Below, one piece after another: positions 1 to 10,044 of a DNA stretch of 64,000 nucleotides. The DNA comes from Winogradskya consettensis (GTDB lineage: Bacteria > Actinomycetota > Actinomycetes > Mycobacteriales > Micromonosporaceae): contig NZ_BOQP01000047.1 in assembly GCF_018332715.1 (NCBI RefSeq), positions 1 to 64,000 on the forward strand, given 5' to 3'. How positions within the stretch are numbered: the first letter of the stretch is position 1; the number at the start of each line of letters is the position of its first letter. Under the pieces are notes generated by a model that saw nothing but the letters and a program-made list of their open reading frames with translations, did no database searches and was not told the origin of the DNA. Position numbers and translations under genes: made by a program.

Positions 1-164
1 CCAAAACGCCAGCCCGACCCGAACGTCAGTCCGGACCAAAACATCAGCCCGACCCGGACACCAGCGCGGACCAAACATCAGCCCGACCCGGACACCAGCG
101 CGGACCAAAACATCAGCCCAGCCCGGACGCCAGCCCGGACCAGAACGTCAGCCTGAGCCGAGGA
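1..164. repeat. 35-bp minisatellite, about 4.7 copies, cut by the window edge
   Basis: Units begin at 1, 36, 71, 105 and 140 and are 35, 35, 34, 35 and about 25 bp long. Each starts with CCAAAAC or a close variant, continues with CAGCCCGACCCGGAC, and ends in GCGCGGA or CCGGA. The array may continue to the left of the window. The following 165-325 is GC-rich sequence in which I see no gene or signal. Confidence 0.85.
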
Positions 165-325
165 CCAGGGGCGAGGCTCCGGTTCGGTCCAGGCCGAGCG
201 GCAACCCTGCGGCAGCTGGAGTCGGACCTGCGACCAGGCCAGCCAAGCCCAGCCCAGCCGGGCCTACCGCCCCATCAGGCCAAACCTCCATAGCGACCAG
301 CCGCAGACGGGCAGAACGCAACGGC

Positions 326-1558
326 TCAGGCCTTGTCGCTGCCGTCCGAGTCGGACGGCGGCCCCGTGGGCGCGATTCCGTTTGTTGCCGCCTGCAAGGG
401 GCGCGCGGCTCCAGAGCCGATCAGGCCCAGGCCGATGGCGACGACTACCAGGAACAGGGCGCGCAGGATGCCGAAGTGCTCCGCCAGCAGCCCGATCAAG
501 GGCGGCCCCGCAAGGAAGGCGCCGTAACCGATCGAGCCCGCGACGGACACCCGGATCGCCGCGCGAAGTGGATCATCGGCCGCCGCGCTCATCCCGACGG
601 GGAAGCCGAGCGAGGCGCCCGCGCCCCAGAGCAGCGCCCCGATGAGGACCACGGGTATGCCGAGGCCGGAGACCACCAGGAGCAGGCCGAACAGGGCGGA
701 GATTGCCGTCACCCGCAGCGCGGCGACTCGGCCCCAGCGTTCGATTGCTGAGCCGCCGAAGAGCCGCCCGACGGTCATGGCGGTGACGAAGAAGCCGAAG
801 CCGATGGCTCCGACCGTCTCCGTGGCGTGGTAGCCGTCGACGAGGCTGATGGCGAGCCAGTCGTTGGCGGCGCCTTCGGTGAAGCCGAAGCCGAGCATGA
901 TGACGCCGATGAGCAGCGTTCGGGGTTCGCGCCAGGCGTCGCGGACTCGGCCGCCAGGGTGGCTGCCTGCGGGGATGGTTTCGGCCGGTAGGAAACGACG
1001 GACCGTGAAGAGCATGATCGCTGCTGCCAGGAGGGCGGTGGCACAGACCTGGATGGTCACTGATACTTCCAGGTACGCAGCCAGCGCGCTCAATCCCGCA
1101 CCGCCGACCGTGCCCAGGCTGAAGGCGGCGTGAAAGCGGGGCATCAGGGTTCGGGCGACGCGGCGTTCGACTGTGGCGCCTTCGACGTTCATGGCTACGT
1201 CCCACAGGCTGTTGCCCGCGCCGAGCAGGACGAGGCCGGCGCCGGCGATCGGGACTGAGCCGAGGGCGGTGCCGGTGCCCAGGACGATCAGGCCGAGGAC
1301 GACCGACATGCTGCCGGTGAGGACCGCGCGGGCCGCTCCGAAGCGTTGGACGAGCGGGCCGGCGAGAGGGATCGCCAAGACTGCCGCGCCCGAGAGGCAG
1401 AGCAGGAGCAATCCGAGTCCGGCCGGAGACAGGCCCAGATCGTTGCGTACGGCGGGAGCACGCGCCAGCCAGCCCGCGAACGCGATCCCGTTGGTGGCGA
1501 ACGTAACCGCCACGGCGATCTTCGCAGCCTGCACGGGCGCAACGCGCGGGTCGATCAC
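326..1558 (-). CDS. MFS transporter, 12 membrane segments predicted
   Basis: A 410-residue hydrophobic protein of the major facilitator superfamily. Two six-helix halves can be read, with a central charged loop near residues 190-215 that starts a second set of hydrophobic stretches. The N-terminal GWLARAPAVRNDLGLS resembles the first loop of YbjJ-type permeases, and the RFGAARA segment fits the MFS loop 2-3 signature. The start is GTG at 1556-1558. The last 20 residues are hydrophilic. The substrate cannot be told from sequence; sugar or drug efflux is possible. It is the last gene on this strand before the minisatellite and is not closely coupled to any neighbour. Confidence 0.85.
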   Translation of the reverse strand: MIDPRVAPVQAAKIAVAVTFATNGIAFAGWLARAPAVRNDLGLSPAGLGLLLLCLSGAAVLAIPLAGPLVQRFGAARAVLTGSMSVVLGLIVLGTGTALGSVPIAGAGLVLLGAGNSLWDVAMNVEGATVERRVARTLMPRFHAAFSLGTVGGAGLSALAAYLEVSVTIQVCATALLAAAIMLFTVRRFLPAETIPAGSHPGGRVRDAWREPRTLLIGVIMLGFGFTEGAANDWLAISLVDGYHATETVGAIGFGFFVTAMTVGRLFGGSAIERWGRVAALRVTAISALFGLLLVVSGLGIPVVLIGALLWGAGASLGFPVGMSAAADDPLRAAIRVSVAGSIGYGAFLAGPPLIGLLAEHFGILRALFLVVVAIGLGLIGSGAARPLQAATNGIAPTGPPSDSDGSDKA

Positions 1559-1595
1559 GTCTCAACCTAACAAGCCGCCCGGCGAGAAACGCAAA

Positions 1596-1663
1596 CAAGC
1601 CGCACGCTGTGAGAACGCTGCCAAGCCGCACGCTGTGAGAACGCTGCCAAGCCGCACGGTGTG
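1596..1663. repeat. 26-bp tandem repeat, 2.6 copies
   Basis: Exact 26-bp units at 1596-1621 and 1622-1647 (CAAGCCGCACGCTGTGAGAA plus CGCTGC), followed by a partial third unit with one change. It lies in the intergenic region between the MFS gene start and the end of the PNGase A-like gene, so it falls in the upstream region of the transporter. Confidence 0.9.
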
Positions 1664-1796
1664 ACGGGGAGAAACGCCAGCAGGCCCGCCCGGGAGAAGT
1701 CGCGATCCCGAGCGGGCCAACGGTAAAGGTCAGCGGTGAAGTCCCCCGATAAAGCCCGCAGTGAAAGCCAGCGACAAAACCTGCCGACGAAAGCCC

Positions 1797-3293
1797 TCAG
1801 TGGCGGTTGACGGTGATCGTGCCGTTCACCGCGGTGATGGTGTGGTCGTAGTCGGGGCCGGGCTGCCACAAGCGGTAACGCTCGGTGGAGGTGCCGGTGG
1901 CGTGGCGCTGGTCGCGGGGGACGTTGAGCAGCCAGGACGCTGTGCCTTCGTACGTGTCGAGGAGGCGGGTTGCGGGGGTGGTCGCTGCGTCGGTGAGCGA
2001 GATCGTGGTGGTCAGGCGGTCGTTGTCATCGATGGTGATCGCGCCGCTCAGGGCGTACTGACGGCTGGTTGTGGTGGTGGACGGCCTGGACCTGCCCGCT
2101 TTGATCGTGGTGCTGGTGGTGTCGGTCCAGATCGCGCGGAGCGTGTCGTTGGTCTCGTCTGCGTTCCAGGTGTGCGTGCTGGTGTTCGCGACCGTGCGGC
2201 CGACCGTCGTGGTGACGCGGCCGTGTGAGGTGTTGAGGTAACCACTGACCGTGAGCGAGTGGCCGCCGGTGGTCTTCAGGGTGGGTTCGGTGTAGACCGA
2301 GCTGTTGCGCAGCGGCGACGACGTGCTGCTCAGCAGACCGCCGGTGACCTGAGTGGCGTGTTTGTCCCGCCAGGCGAGCAGGGCCGTCGGGACGTCCCAC
2401 CCTGACTGACCTTCGGGCACGCCGACCACGTCCACCTTGATGTCGTGCGCTCTACCGTCGGTGAGCAGACCGGCGAAAGGCGTGAGGTCGTAACGGATGG
2501 GCTGGATGTCGAATGCGCGGGGCGCCGGCAGGACATACCAGAGGAACGGGTTCGACCAACCGCCCGTGTAGATGTGCGGATACGGTGCGGCGATGCCCGC
2601 CAGCCGGCCGTCGATCGTGACCTGAACCTCGCGGTACGGGCCGTTGTCCGCGGGGCAGGAATACGGGATTCCGTCCGGAACGGTCTGATACCAGAATTCC
2701 TCGCAGCCACCACCGGACCCCGTCGCGTACACGTCGGCGAACAGTTTTTCGGTGTTGCGGGGAATGGCCTGGCTGATCGGGAGGATCTCCGGCCGGTCAC
2801 CGGAGGCACCACGGTAGAAAGTCAGTTTCACCGTCACGTCGAGCACGCCCGTGTAGGTGTCGTCGACGACGTTCCCGATGAGCATCTCGATCGGCTGCGG
2901 CTTGGTGAGCAGCGACGCGTACTGCGTGATGTCCTTCTCCACCGACCAGGTGATTCCGTCCGGCGAAGGCTCCGGCGTCGACGTTTTGAAAATGGTCACG
3001 CCGCCGACCGTCAGATAGCCGAGCCGGTCATATTGCCGACCCGCGACCGCGCCGTCCAGACGCAGCACCACTTTCTGCCAGGGCCCGGCACAGGACGGAG
3101 AATAATTCGACTGGTACGGCGTGAAGTCCCGGAATTCGGTGTCCACAATCGTCGTCGAGCAGCTGGGGGTCTGCGGGGTGGTCACGGGCGGGGCCGCCGT
3201 CACGGGGTCGTCCCAGTCGCTGCCGAACTCGGCGGGCGGGGTGGGACCGCTGATCAGGGTGAGCACCGCGGCGGCGGCTGCGAGAATCTGCAC
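1797..3293 (-). CDS. Secreted PNGase A-like protein
   Basis: A 498-residue protein with a short hydrophobic N-terminus (residues 1-15) that could be a signal peptide. A Pro/Thr-rich linker follows, then a beta-rich domain of the peptide-N4-(N-acetyl-beta-glucosaminyl)asparagine amidase A family. Typical features are the opening VVLRLDGAVAGRQYDRLGYL, the GGVTIFKTSTPEP segment (family pattern of a leader to the first lobe, where the ligand-like residues W, E and T occur) and the second-lobe YPHIYTGGWSNPFLWY. Plant and fungal members remove N-glycans; the bacterial members are mostly uncharacterised, so activity is inferred. The start is GTG at 3291-3293, preceded by GGATGG. It is transcribed divergently from the TIGR03086 gene, with 94 bp between them. 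Confidence 0.75.
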   Translation of the reverse strand: MQILAAAAAVLTLISGPTPPAEFGSDWDDPVTAAPPVTTPQTPSCSTTIVDTEFRDFTPYQSNYSPSCAGPWQKVVLRLDGAVAGRQYDRLGYLTVGGVTIFKTSTPEPSPDGITWSVEKDITQYASLLTKPQPIEMLIGNVVDDTYTGVLDVTVKLTFYRGASGDRPEILPISQAIPRNTEKLFADVYATGSGGGCEEFWYQTVPDGIPYSCPADNGPYREVQVTIDGRLAGIAAPYPHIYTGGWSNPFLWYVLPAPRAFDIQPIRYDLTPFAGLLTDGRAHDIKVDVVGVPEGQSGWDVPTALLAWRDKHATQVTGGLLSSTSSPLRNSSVYTEPTLKTTGGHSLTVSGYLNTSHGRVTTTVGRTVANTSTHTWNADETNDTLRAIWTDTTSTTIKAGRSRPSTTTTSRQYALSGAITIDDNDRLTTTISLTDAATTPATRLLDTYEGTASWLLNVPRDQRHATGTSTERYRLWQPGPDYDHTITAVNGTITVNRH

Positions 3294-3387
3294 CCATCCA
3301 GCATCGCAAATATTGATCGTCAGCGTGTTTCAATCTCGTCAAACCGGTCCCACACCTGAGCACCGGTGCCGCCTATGGTCAGTAGTC

Positions 3388-3918
3388 ATGTCAGCACATG
3401 AGCTCGTCACGCCGGCCCTGGAACCCACAATCGCGGTGGTCAAGGCCGTCCGCCCCGAGCAGCTCGACCTACCCACCCCATGCGGCAATTTCACCGTACG
3501 CCAATTGCTGGATCACATGGCCGGCACCGCCACCTGGCTGTCCTCAGCCGCCGGAGTGAAATCCGAGCCCCCGGAAAGCCTCGAGGACCGCTACGCCATC
3601 CTGGGCACCGTCTACTCCGACCCCAAGTCGTGGGAGGGCGAAATCTCCATGGGCAACGCCCCGATGCCGGCCCCGATGGTCGGCGGCATGACCATCGGCG
3701 AAGTCGTCGTCCACGGCTGGGACCTGGCCACGGCGACCGGTCAGCACCCACAATGGGCGCCCGAGGTGCTCGATTTCCTCCTCGAAGACGTCGCGAAAAC
3801 CGCCGACCTCGGCCGCCAGATGGAGGCCTACGGCAAAGAAATCCCCATCCCCGCCGACGCCCCACCCCTCGACCGCATCCTCGGCCTCACCGGCCGCGAC
3901 CCCGCTTGGACCGCATAG
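3388..3918 (+). CDS. TIGR03086-type DinB/mycothiol-dependent metalloprotein
   Basis: A 176-residue protein of the DinB-like four-helix fold found in mycothiol-dependent maleylpyruvate isomerases. His43 in LLDHMAG and the HGWDLATATG motif (His109, Asp112) match the expected metal ligands. PTPCGNFTVRQLLDHM is the typical N-terminal signature of TIGR03086. The ATG at 3388 was chosen because family homology begins there; upstream codons in the same frame cross the promoter region. The reaction is unknown. Mycothiol-dependent thiol transfer is the usual guess for this family in actinobacteria. A hairpin terminator follows directly. Confidence 0.85.
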   Translation: MSAHELVTPALEPTIAVVKAVRPEQLDLPTPCGNFTVRQLLDHMAGTATWLSSAAGVKSEPPESLEDRYAILGTVYSDPKSWEGEISMGNAPMPAPMVGGMTIGEVVVHGWDLATATGQHPQWAPEVLDFLLEDVAKTADLGRQMEAYGKEIPIPADAPPLDRILGLTGRDPAWTA

Positions 3919-3920
3919 GG

Positions 3921-3954
3921 CCTGAGGGGCTCCGCAACCGTGGGGCCCCTCAGG
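3921..3954 (+). terminator. Hairpin terminator of the TIGR03086 gene
   Basis: A perfect 10-bp stem, CCTGAGGGGC (3921-3930) with GCCCCTCAGG (3945-3954), starts two bases after the stop codon. No T-run follows, as is common for actinobacterial hairpin terminators. Confidence 0.7.
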
Positions 3955-4200
3955 CGCACCTCGAACCGGCACCAGCCCGTCTTGCACACAACGCCAGAAT
4001 CCGGTTTCCGCGCCTGAAGTTGGTCCCGCAGAATGCGACCCAGATATTCGGCCCGCACGTGGACCGATCACCGGTCCAGCGCTTCATCGAAGGATGCGCC
4101 GTCTGCCGCCACCACCCCTCGTCACTTCCAGCACGCCTCGCGGCCATAGGTACGTCAATTACTCAACGTACTTCCAGGTCCGCCGTATCGTCTTCGACGC
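3955..4200. other. Gene-free interval between TIGR03086 gene and nrdJ terminator
   Basis: No supportable ORF. The only structure seen is an inverted repeat, GTACGT at 4150-4155 and ACGTAC at 4166-4171 with a 10-nt AT-rich spacer, of unknown role. A 7-bp pairing at 3951-4016 looks superficially tRNA-like but fails (see rejected items). Confidence 0.5.
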
Positions 4201-4239
4201 AAATGGCCCCTGCTGCGTCGGACGCAACAGGGGCCATTT
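4201..4239 (-). terminator. Long hairpin downstream of nrdJ
   Basis: AAATGGCCCCTG on the left pairs with CAGGGGCCATTT on the right, and the stem continues with one mismatch into GCGTC/GACGC, giving about 17-18 bp. It sits 40 bp past the nrdJ stop codon and could terminate transcription from either strand. Confidence 0.75.
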
Positions 4240-4278
4240 GTCATCTGAGAACGGTCGTGCTGGGTATTACTCCGAGGG

Positions 4279-7173
<2,895 letters not shown>

Positions 7174-7518
7174 GTGCGTGCTCCCCCTCGAACGATCACG
7201 GCTTCCCCACCGCGATCCACTTTCCGACAGCGCGGCCTCCCGGGCCGTGCTTCCATTCCCAGCCGTTTCGGGGCAAAACCCCTCTGCCGGTACGCCCGAA
7301 AGCGCACCGGTACGCGCGGCGCCCCGTGGCGGCGGTGCAGTACTCGCGCCGGTGTTGCAGTCCCAGGTGATACGCCCGCGGCTACTTGCCCTCCCGCGGG
7401 TTTTGCTTCAGCGCTGCGCTTTTCCTAGCCCCACGCGCCTCGGCCGGCGCACGCTGATGGTGCCTGCGCGCGCCGCTGGTGCTCGCCGTGCCGCCTCGCC
7501 CGGCGTTGTGGTGCCGGC
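7174..7518 (-). other. 345-bp nrdR-nrdJ intergenic region
   Basis: No ORF with codon structure. It contains GC-rich hairpin-forming stretches, for example GGGGCAAAACCCC at 7270-7282. I looked for the B12-box core of a cobalamin riboswitch on the minus strand and did not see one, and no second NrdR box pair is evident. It may simply be a transcribed spacer of an nrdR-nrdJ operon. Confidence 0.5.
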
Positions 7519-8049
7519 CTAGGGCGACCGGTCGCTGATCTTCGGTGCCCTGCCGCCGGAGGGCCTGGTGGTGACCACGTGCCGGGCGGCCGCCTCCCGG
7601 CTCGTGGCGGCCTCTCGCAGCTCGGAGATCTCCCGCTCGAACTCGTCGAGCGAATCGAACGACTTGTAGACGCTCGCGAAGCGCAGATAGGCCACCTGGT
7701 CGAGCTCACGAAGCGGAAGCAGGATCGCCAGGCCCACGTCGTGACTGGGCACCTCGGCCGCGCCCTTGGCCCGCACGGTCTCCTCGACCTTCTGCGCGAG
7801 CAGCGCGATCGAGTCCTCGTCGACGGGCCGGCCCTGGCAGGCCTTACGCACCCCGCTCATGATCTTTGTCCGGCTGAAGGGCTCGGTGACTCCGCTGCGC
7901 TTGACCACGGCGAGGACGGCCTCCTCGACGGTGGTGAACCGCTTGCCGCACTCGGGGCACGACCGACGGCGACGGATCAACTGACCGTCGTCGGCCTCAC
8001 GCGAGTCGACCACGCGGGAGTCCGCGTGCCGGCAGTACGGGCACCGCAC
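7519..8049 (-). CDS. nrdR: Transcriptional repressor NrdR
   Basis: A 176-residue zinc-ribbon/ATP-cone repressor that senses dATP/ATP and represses ribonucleotide reductase genes. The N-terminal MRCPYCRH and CPECGKRF supply the four zinc cysteines, followed by the RFTTVE segment and the ATP-cone (VVKRSGVTEPFSRTKIMSGV onward). The last about 25 residues are a non-conserved basic tail. It lies upstream of nrdJ on the same strand and carries NrdR boxes in its own upstream region, so autoregulation is expected. Confidence 0.97.
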   Translation of the reverse strand: MRCPYCRHADSRVVDSREADDGQLIRRRRSCPECGKRFTTVEEAVLAVVKRSGVTEPFSRTKIMSGVRKACQGRPVDEDSIALLAQKVEETVRAKGAAEVPSHDVGLAILLPLRELDQVAYLRFASVYKSFDSLDEFEREISELREAATSREAAARHVVTTRPSGGRAPKISDRSP

Positions 8050-8170
8050 CGTAATCCTCCTGTTGCCAGAGCTTCAGAGCACTGATCACCAGAGGCAGTT
8101 GCCCGCGGTCTCCCCGCCGCCCGGACACGCCAACATGCAGCTCCGAGGTGATCAATTTCCGCCTCGAACC

Positions 8171-8221
8171 TGTGGACGAATCTGTGGACGACGTGGGGGC
8201 CAGACCCCAACCTGTGGATGA
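8171..8221. promoter_or_regulatory. Three near-consensus DnaA boxes upstream of nrdR
   Basis: TGTGGACGA at 8171-8179 and 8183-8191 and TGTGGATGA at 8213-8221. On the minus strand these read TCGTCCACA, TCGTCCACA and TCATCCACA, each one base from the actinobacterial DnaA box TTGTCCACA or the general TTATCCACA. The spacing is 12 and 30 bp. The third overlaps the distal NrdR box. Function is inferred from similarity only. Confidence 0.45.
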
Positions 8222-8249
8222 CTTACACCCTTGTAACTACTAGATGTTG
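8208..8249 (-). promoter_or_regulatory. Paired NrdR boxes
   Basis: On the minus strand CAACATCTAG (8240-8249) matches the core of the NrdR box (C-W-A-T-A-T-C-T-W-G) in 9 of 10 positions. A weaker partner, CCACAGGTTG (8208-8217), lies 32 bp away centre to centre, about three helical turns, as expected for NrdR. Between them is a 5-bp inverted repeat, TTACA-CCCT-TGTAA (8223-8236). Confidence 0.7.
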
Positions 8250-8252
8250 GGG

Positions 8253-8574
8253 TTGACGTTATGCCGCTGCGGACGCCGACGCAAGTTCACCGACGGTTCG
8301 GCGCGCCGTATTTTCTACCTCAACACGCCGGGTGCCGCACCGGTCACGGCCAGCACCGAAACCAGTTGATCAAGGTCACGCGACGGGGTAAACCCACCAC
8401 GCCCGGACCCTCGCACCCATCAATGCCCCGACTGGCCGACGACCTGCTCCCCACCCCTGCCGACAGCCTCCGGACCCCCACCGGACACCACTCCACCCCC
8501 GCCTCCACGCCACCGGCGACAGGTGATCCCGGCTACTCACCCCGGTCGGCGCCACTACCCAAGGGGCCGGACGC
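8253..8574. other. Gene-free interval between nrdR promoter and LysM gene
   Basis: An open frame at 8261-8602 on the plus strand runs across the end of the LysM gene and has a Pro/His/Thr-rich composition without any motif, so I treat it as chance. I see no other structure. Confidence 0.5.
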
Positions 8575-8898
8575 TCAGCGACTCGGGACCGCCAGGGTCT
8601 GACCGGCATAGATGTATGGGCTGTCGATCCCGTTCAGATCACGGATCTCGGGGACCACCTGCTGCGGCGAGCGCTCCGGAACCATCCGGTCGGCGATCGA
8701 CCAGAGCGAGTCGCCCGGCTGGACCACCACCGGCACGGCGGGCCCGGCGGGCGTTTCATCGGCGCGCGAAGCTGTGGTCCACAGCACTGCGCTGGCCAAG
8801 GAAGCCAGAAGCACGAAGAGAGCCAGAACGGCGACACGTCCCCGCCGCGTCAACCGCAGCGGGACGGGGCGGCCCGAGCGCACACCGGTTGCTACCAC
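8575..8898 (-). CDS. LysM-domain membrane protein, SOS-linked division inhibitor candidate
   Basis: A 107-residue protein with a basic N-terminus, one membrane helix (about residues 24-42) and an extracytoplasmic LysM domain starting at VVVQPGDSLWSIADRM and ending at AGQTLAVPSR. LysM binds peptidoglycan. A small LysM protein divergent from lexA is the arrangement of mycobacterial ChiZ (Rv2719c), corynebacterial DivS and Bacillus YneA, which delay division after DNA damage. The same role is inferred here. The start is GTG at 8896-8898 with AAAGGAA 7 nt upstream. A perfect palindrome made of two overlapping LexA-type boxes lies 29-60 bp upstream, so induction by DNA damage is likely. Confidence 0.85.
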   Translation of the reverse strand: MVATGVRSGRPVPLRLTRRGRVAVLALFVLLASLASAVLWTTASRADETPAGPAVPVVVQPGDSLWSIADRMVPERSPQQVVPEIRDLNGIDSPYIYAGQTLAVPSR

Positions 8899-8926
8899 GG
8901 CATATTCCTTTCATCGCATACTTCTC

Positions 8927-8958
8927 TCGTACGGGCGTTCGATCGAACGCCCGTACGA
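8927..8958. promoter_or_regulatory. 32-bp perfect palindrome containing two LexA-type boxes
   Basis: The sequence reads the same on both strands, centred between 8942 and 8943. It contains CGTACGGGCGTTCG (8928-8941) and its mirror CGAACGCCCGTACG (8944-8957). Each is one base from the Gram-positive SOS box CGAAC-N4-GTTCG. It sits just upstream of the LysM gene and in the lexA divergent promoter region. Confidence 0.85.
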
Positions 8959-8967
8959 CGGTCTATC

Positions 8968-9033
8968 AGAACAGGCGTACGGAAGTCGAGCACTTCAGGG
9001 CGACACGCCGGGAGAATGTCGTACAGATGTTTG
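8968..9033. promoter_or_regulatory. Two further LexA-type boxes upstream of lexA
   Basis: AGAACAGGCGTACG at 8968-8981 shares 13 of 14 bases with the box upstream of recA at 38248. CGTACAGATGTTTG at 9020-9033 matches CGAACRNRYGTTYG in 13 of 14 positions. With the palindrome at 8927-8958 this gives four sites in about 110 bp, consistent with LexA autorepression. Confidence 0.75.
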
Positions 9034-9167
9034 AATATGTCGTACCGCGCAAGTACGGTTCTGCTTCAAGAGGGGTCAGCCGGACATACGTCATCCCCAC
9101 GGCAGATGTCCGGCTCCGCGAGCGCACCACGTGTCCGAGAGGGCACTGGCCGACAAGGAGGGCCGAC

Positions 9168-9965
9168 GTGTCGACCGACGACCGGACGAGCCGGGAACAG
9201 CAGAAGGACTCGAAGCCCGAGGCGACGAACAACAGGGCGGCCCTGCGCCGCCGGACCCCGGCCCGGGCCCGCAGCGCCGACGCGCCGCAGTTGCGTTCGG
9301 TGACACCGGTGGTGAGCCAGTTCCCCGACGTGGTGACGGCTGACCTCACGGCCCGCCAGCGCCGCATCCTGGAGTTCATCAAGGACTGGGTGGAGCGCTA
9401 CGGCTACCCGCCGAGCGTCCGTGAGATCGGCGAAGCGGTCGGCCTGGTCTCCCCGTCGAGCGTGGCCTACCAGCTCAAGGAGCTCGAGAAGAAGGGCTTC
9501 CTGCGCCGCGACCCCAACCGCCCCCGCGCGGTGGACGTCCGCTCCCCCAGCGAGATGGTCGACGACGAGACGCTCCGCTCGGCCCGCCCGGCACCGGCGT
9601 ACGTGCCGCTGCTGGGTCGCATCGCCGCCGGCGGCCCGATCCTGGCCGAGCAGGCCGTCGAGGACTTCTTCCCGCTGCCCCGCGAGCTCGTCGGCGAGGG
9701 CGAGGTCTTCATGCTCGAGGTCAAGGGCGACTCGATGATCGACGCGGCCATCTGCAACGGCGACTGGGTGGTCGTCCGCCAGCAGCCGTCCGCCAACGTG
9801 GGCGACATAGTGGCCGCCATGATCGACGGTGAGGCCACCATCAAGAGCTACCGCCAGCGGGACGGCCACGTCTGGCTGATGCCGGCCAACCCCGCCTTCG
9901 ATCCCATCCCCGGTGACGACGCCGTCGTCATGGGCCGCGTGGTGGCCGTCCTCCGCCGGGTCTGA
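9168..9965 (+). CDS. lexA: SOS repressor LexA
   Basis: A 265-residue LexA. After a charged N-terminal extension of about 60 residues comes the winged-helix DNA-binding domain (LTARQRRILEFIKDWVERYG, PPSVREIGEAVGL). The autoprotease domain follows, with the Ala-Gly cleavage site in RIAAGGPI, catalytic Ser in GDSMIDA and catalytic Lys in EATIKSY. RecA filaments stimulate self-cleavage and derepress SOS genes. The GTG at 9168 was chosen because AAGGAGG lies 6 nt upstream at 9155-9161; the frame is open much further upstream, but that stretch runs through the operator region. It is divergent from the LysM gene. Confidence 0.97.
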   Translation: MSTDDRTSREQQKDSKPEATNNRAALRRRTPARARSADAPQLRSVTPVVSQFPDVVTADLTARQRRILEFIKDWVERYGYPPSVREIGEAVGLVSPSSVAYQLKELEKKGFLRRDPNRPRAVDVRSPSEMVDDETLRSARPAPAYVPLLGRIAAGGPILAEQAVEDFFPLPRELVGEGEVFMLEVKGDSMIDAAICNGDWVVVRQQPSANVGDIVAAMIDGEATIKSYRQRDGHVWLMPANPAFDPIPGDDAVVMGRVVAVLRRV

Positions 9966-10044
9966 CACCAACCGGGCCACCCCGCCGCACCAGCATTCCC
10001 CGGGTACGGCGGGATCGGCCACGCTCAGGAAGAAGTCTGCGGGC

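Noticed and set aside
3951..4016. tRNA-like pairing on the minus strand (CAGGCGC with GCGCCTG and a GGTTCGA loop)
   Set aside because: The 66-nt length is too short, no proper T-stem or anticodon stem can be formed, and there is no CCA context.
8261..8602. Plus-strand 113-codon ORF
   Set aside because: No motif, Pro/His/Thr-rich chance composition, no ribosome-binding site, and overlap with the LysM gene.
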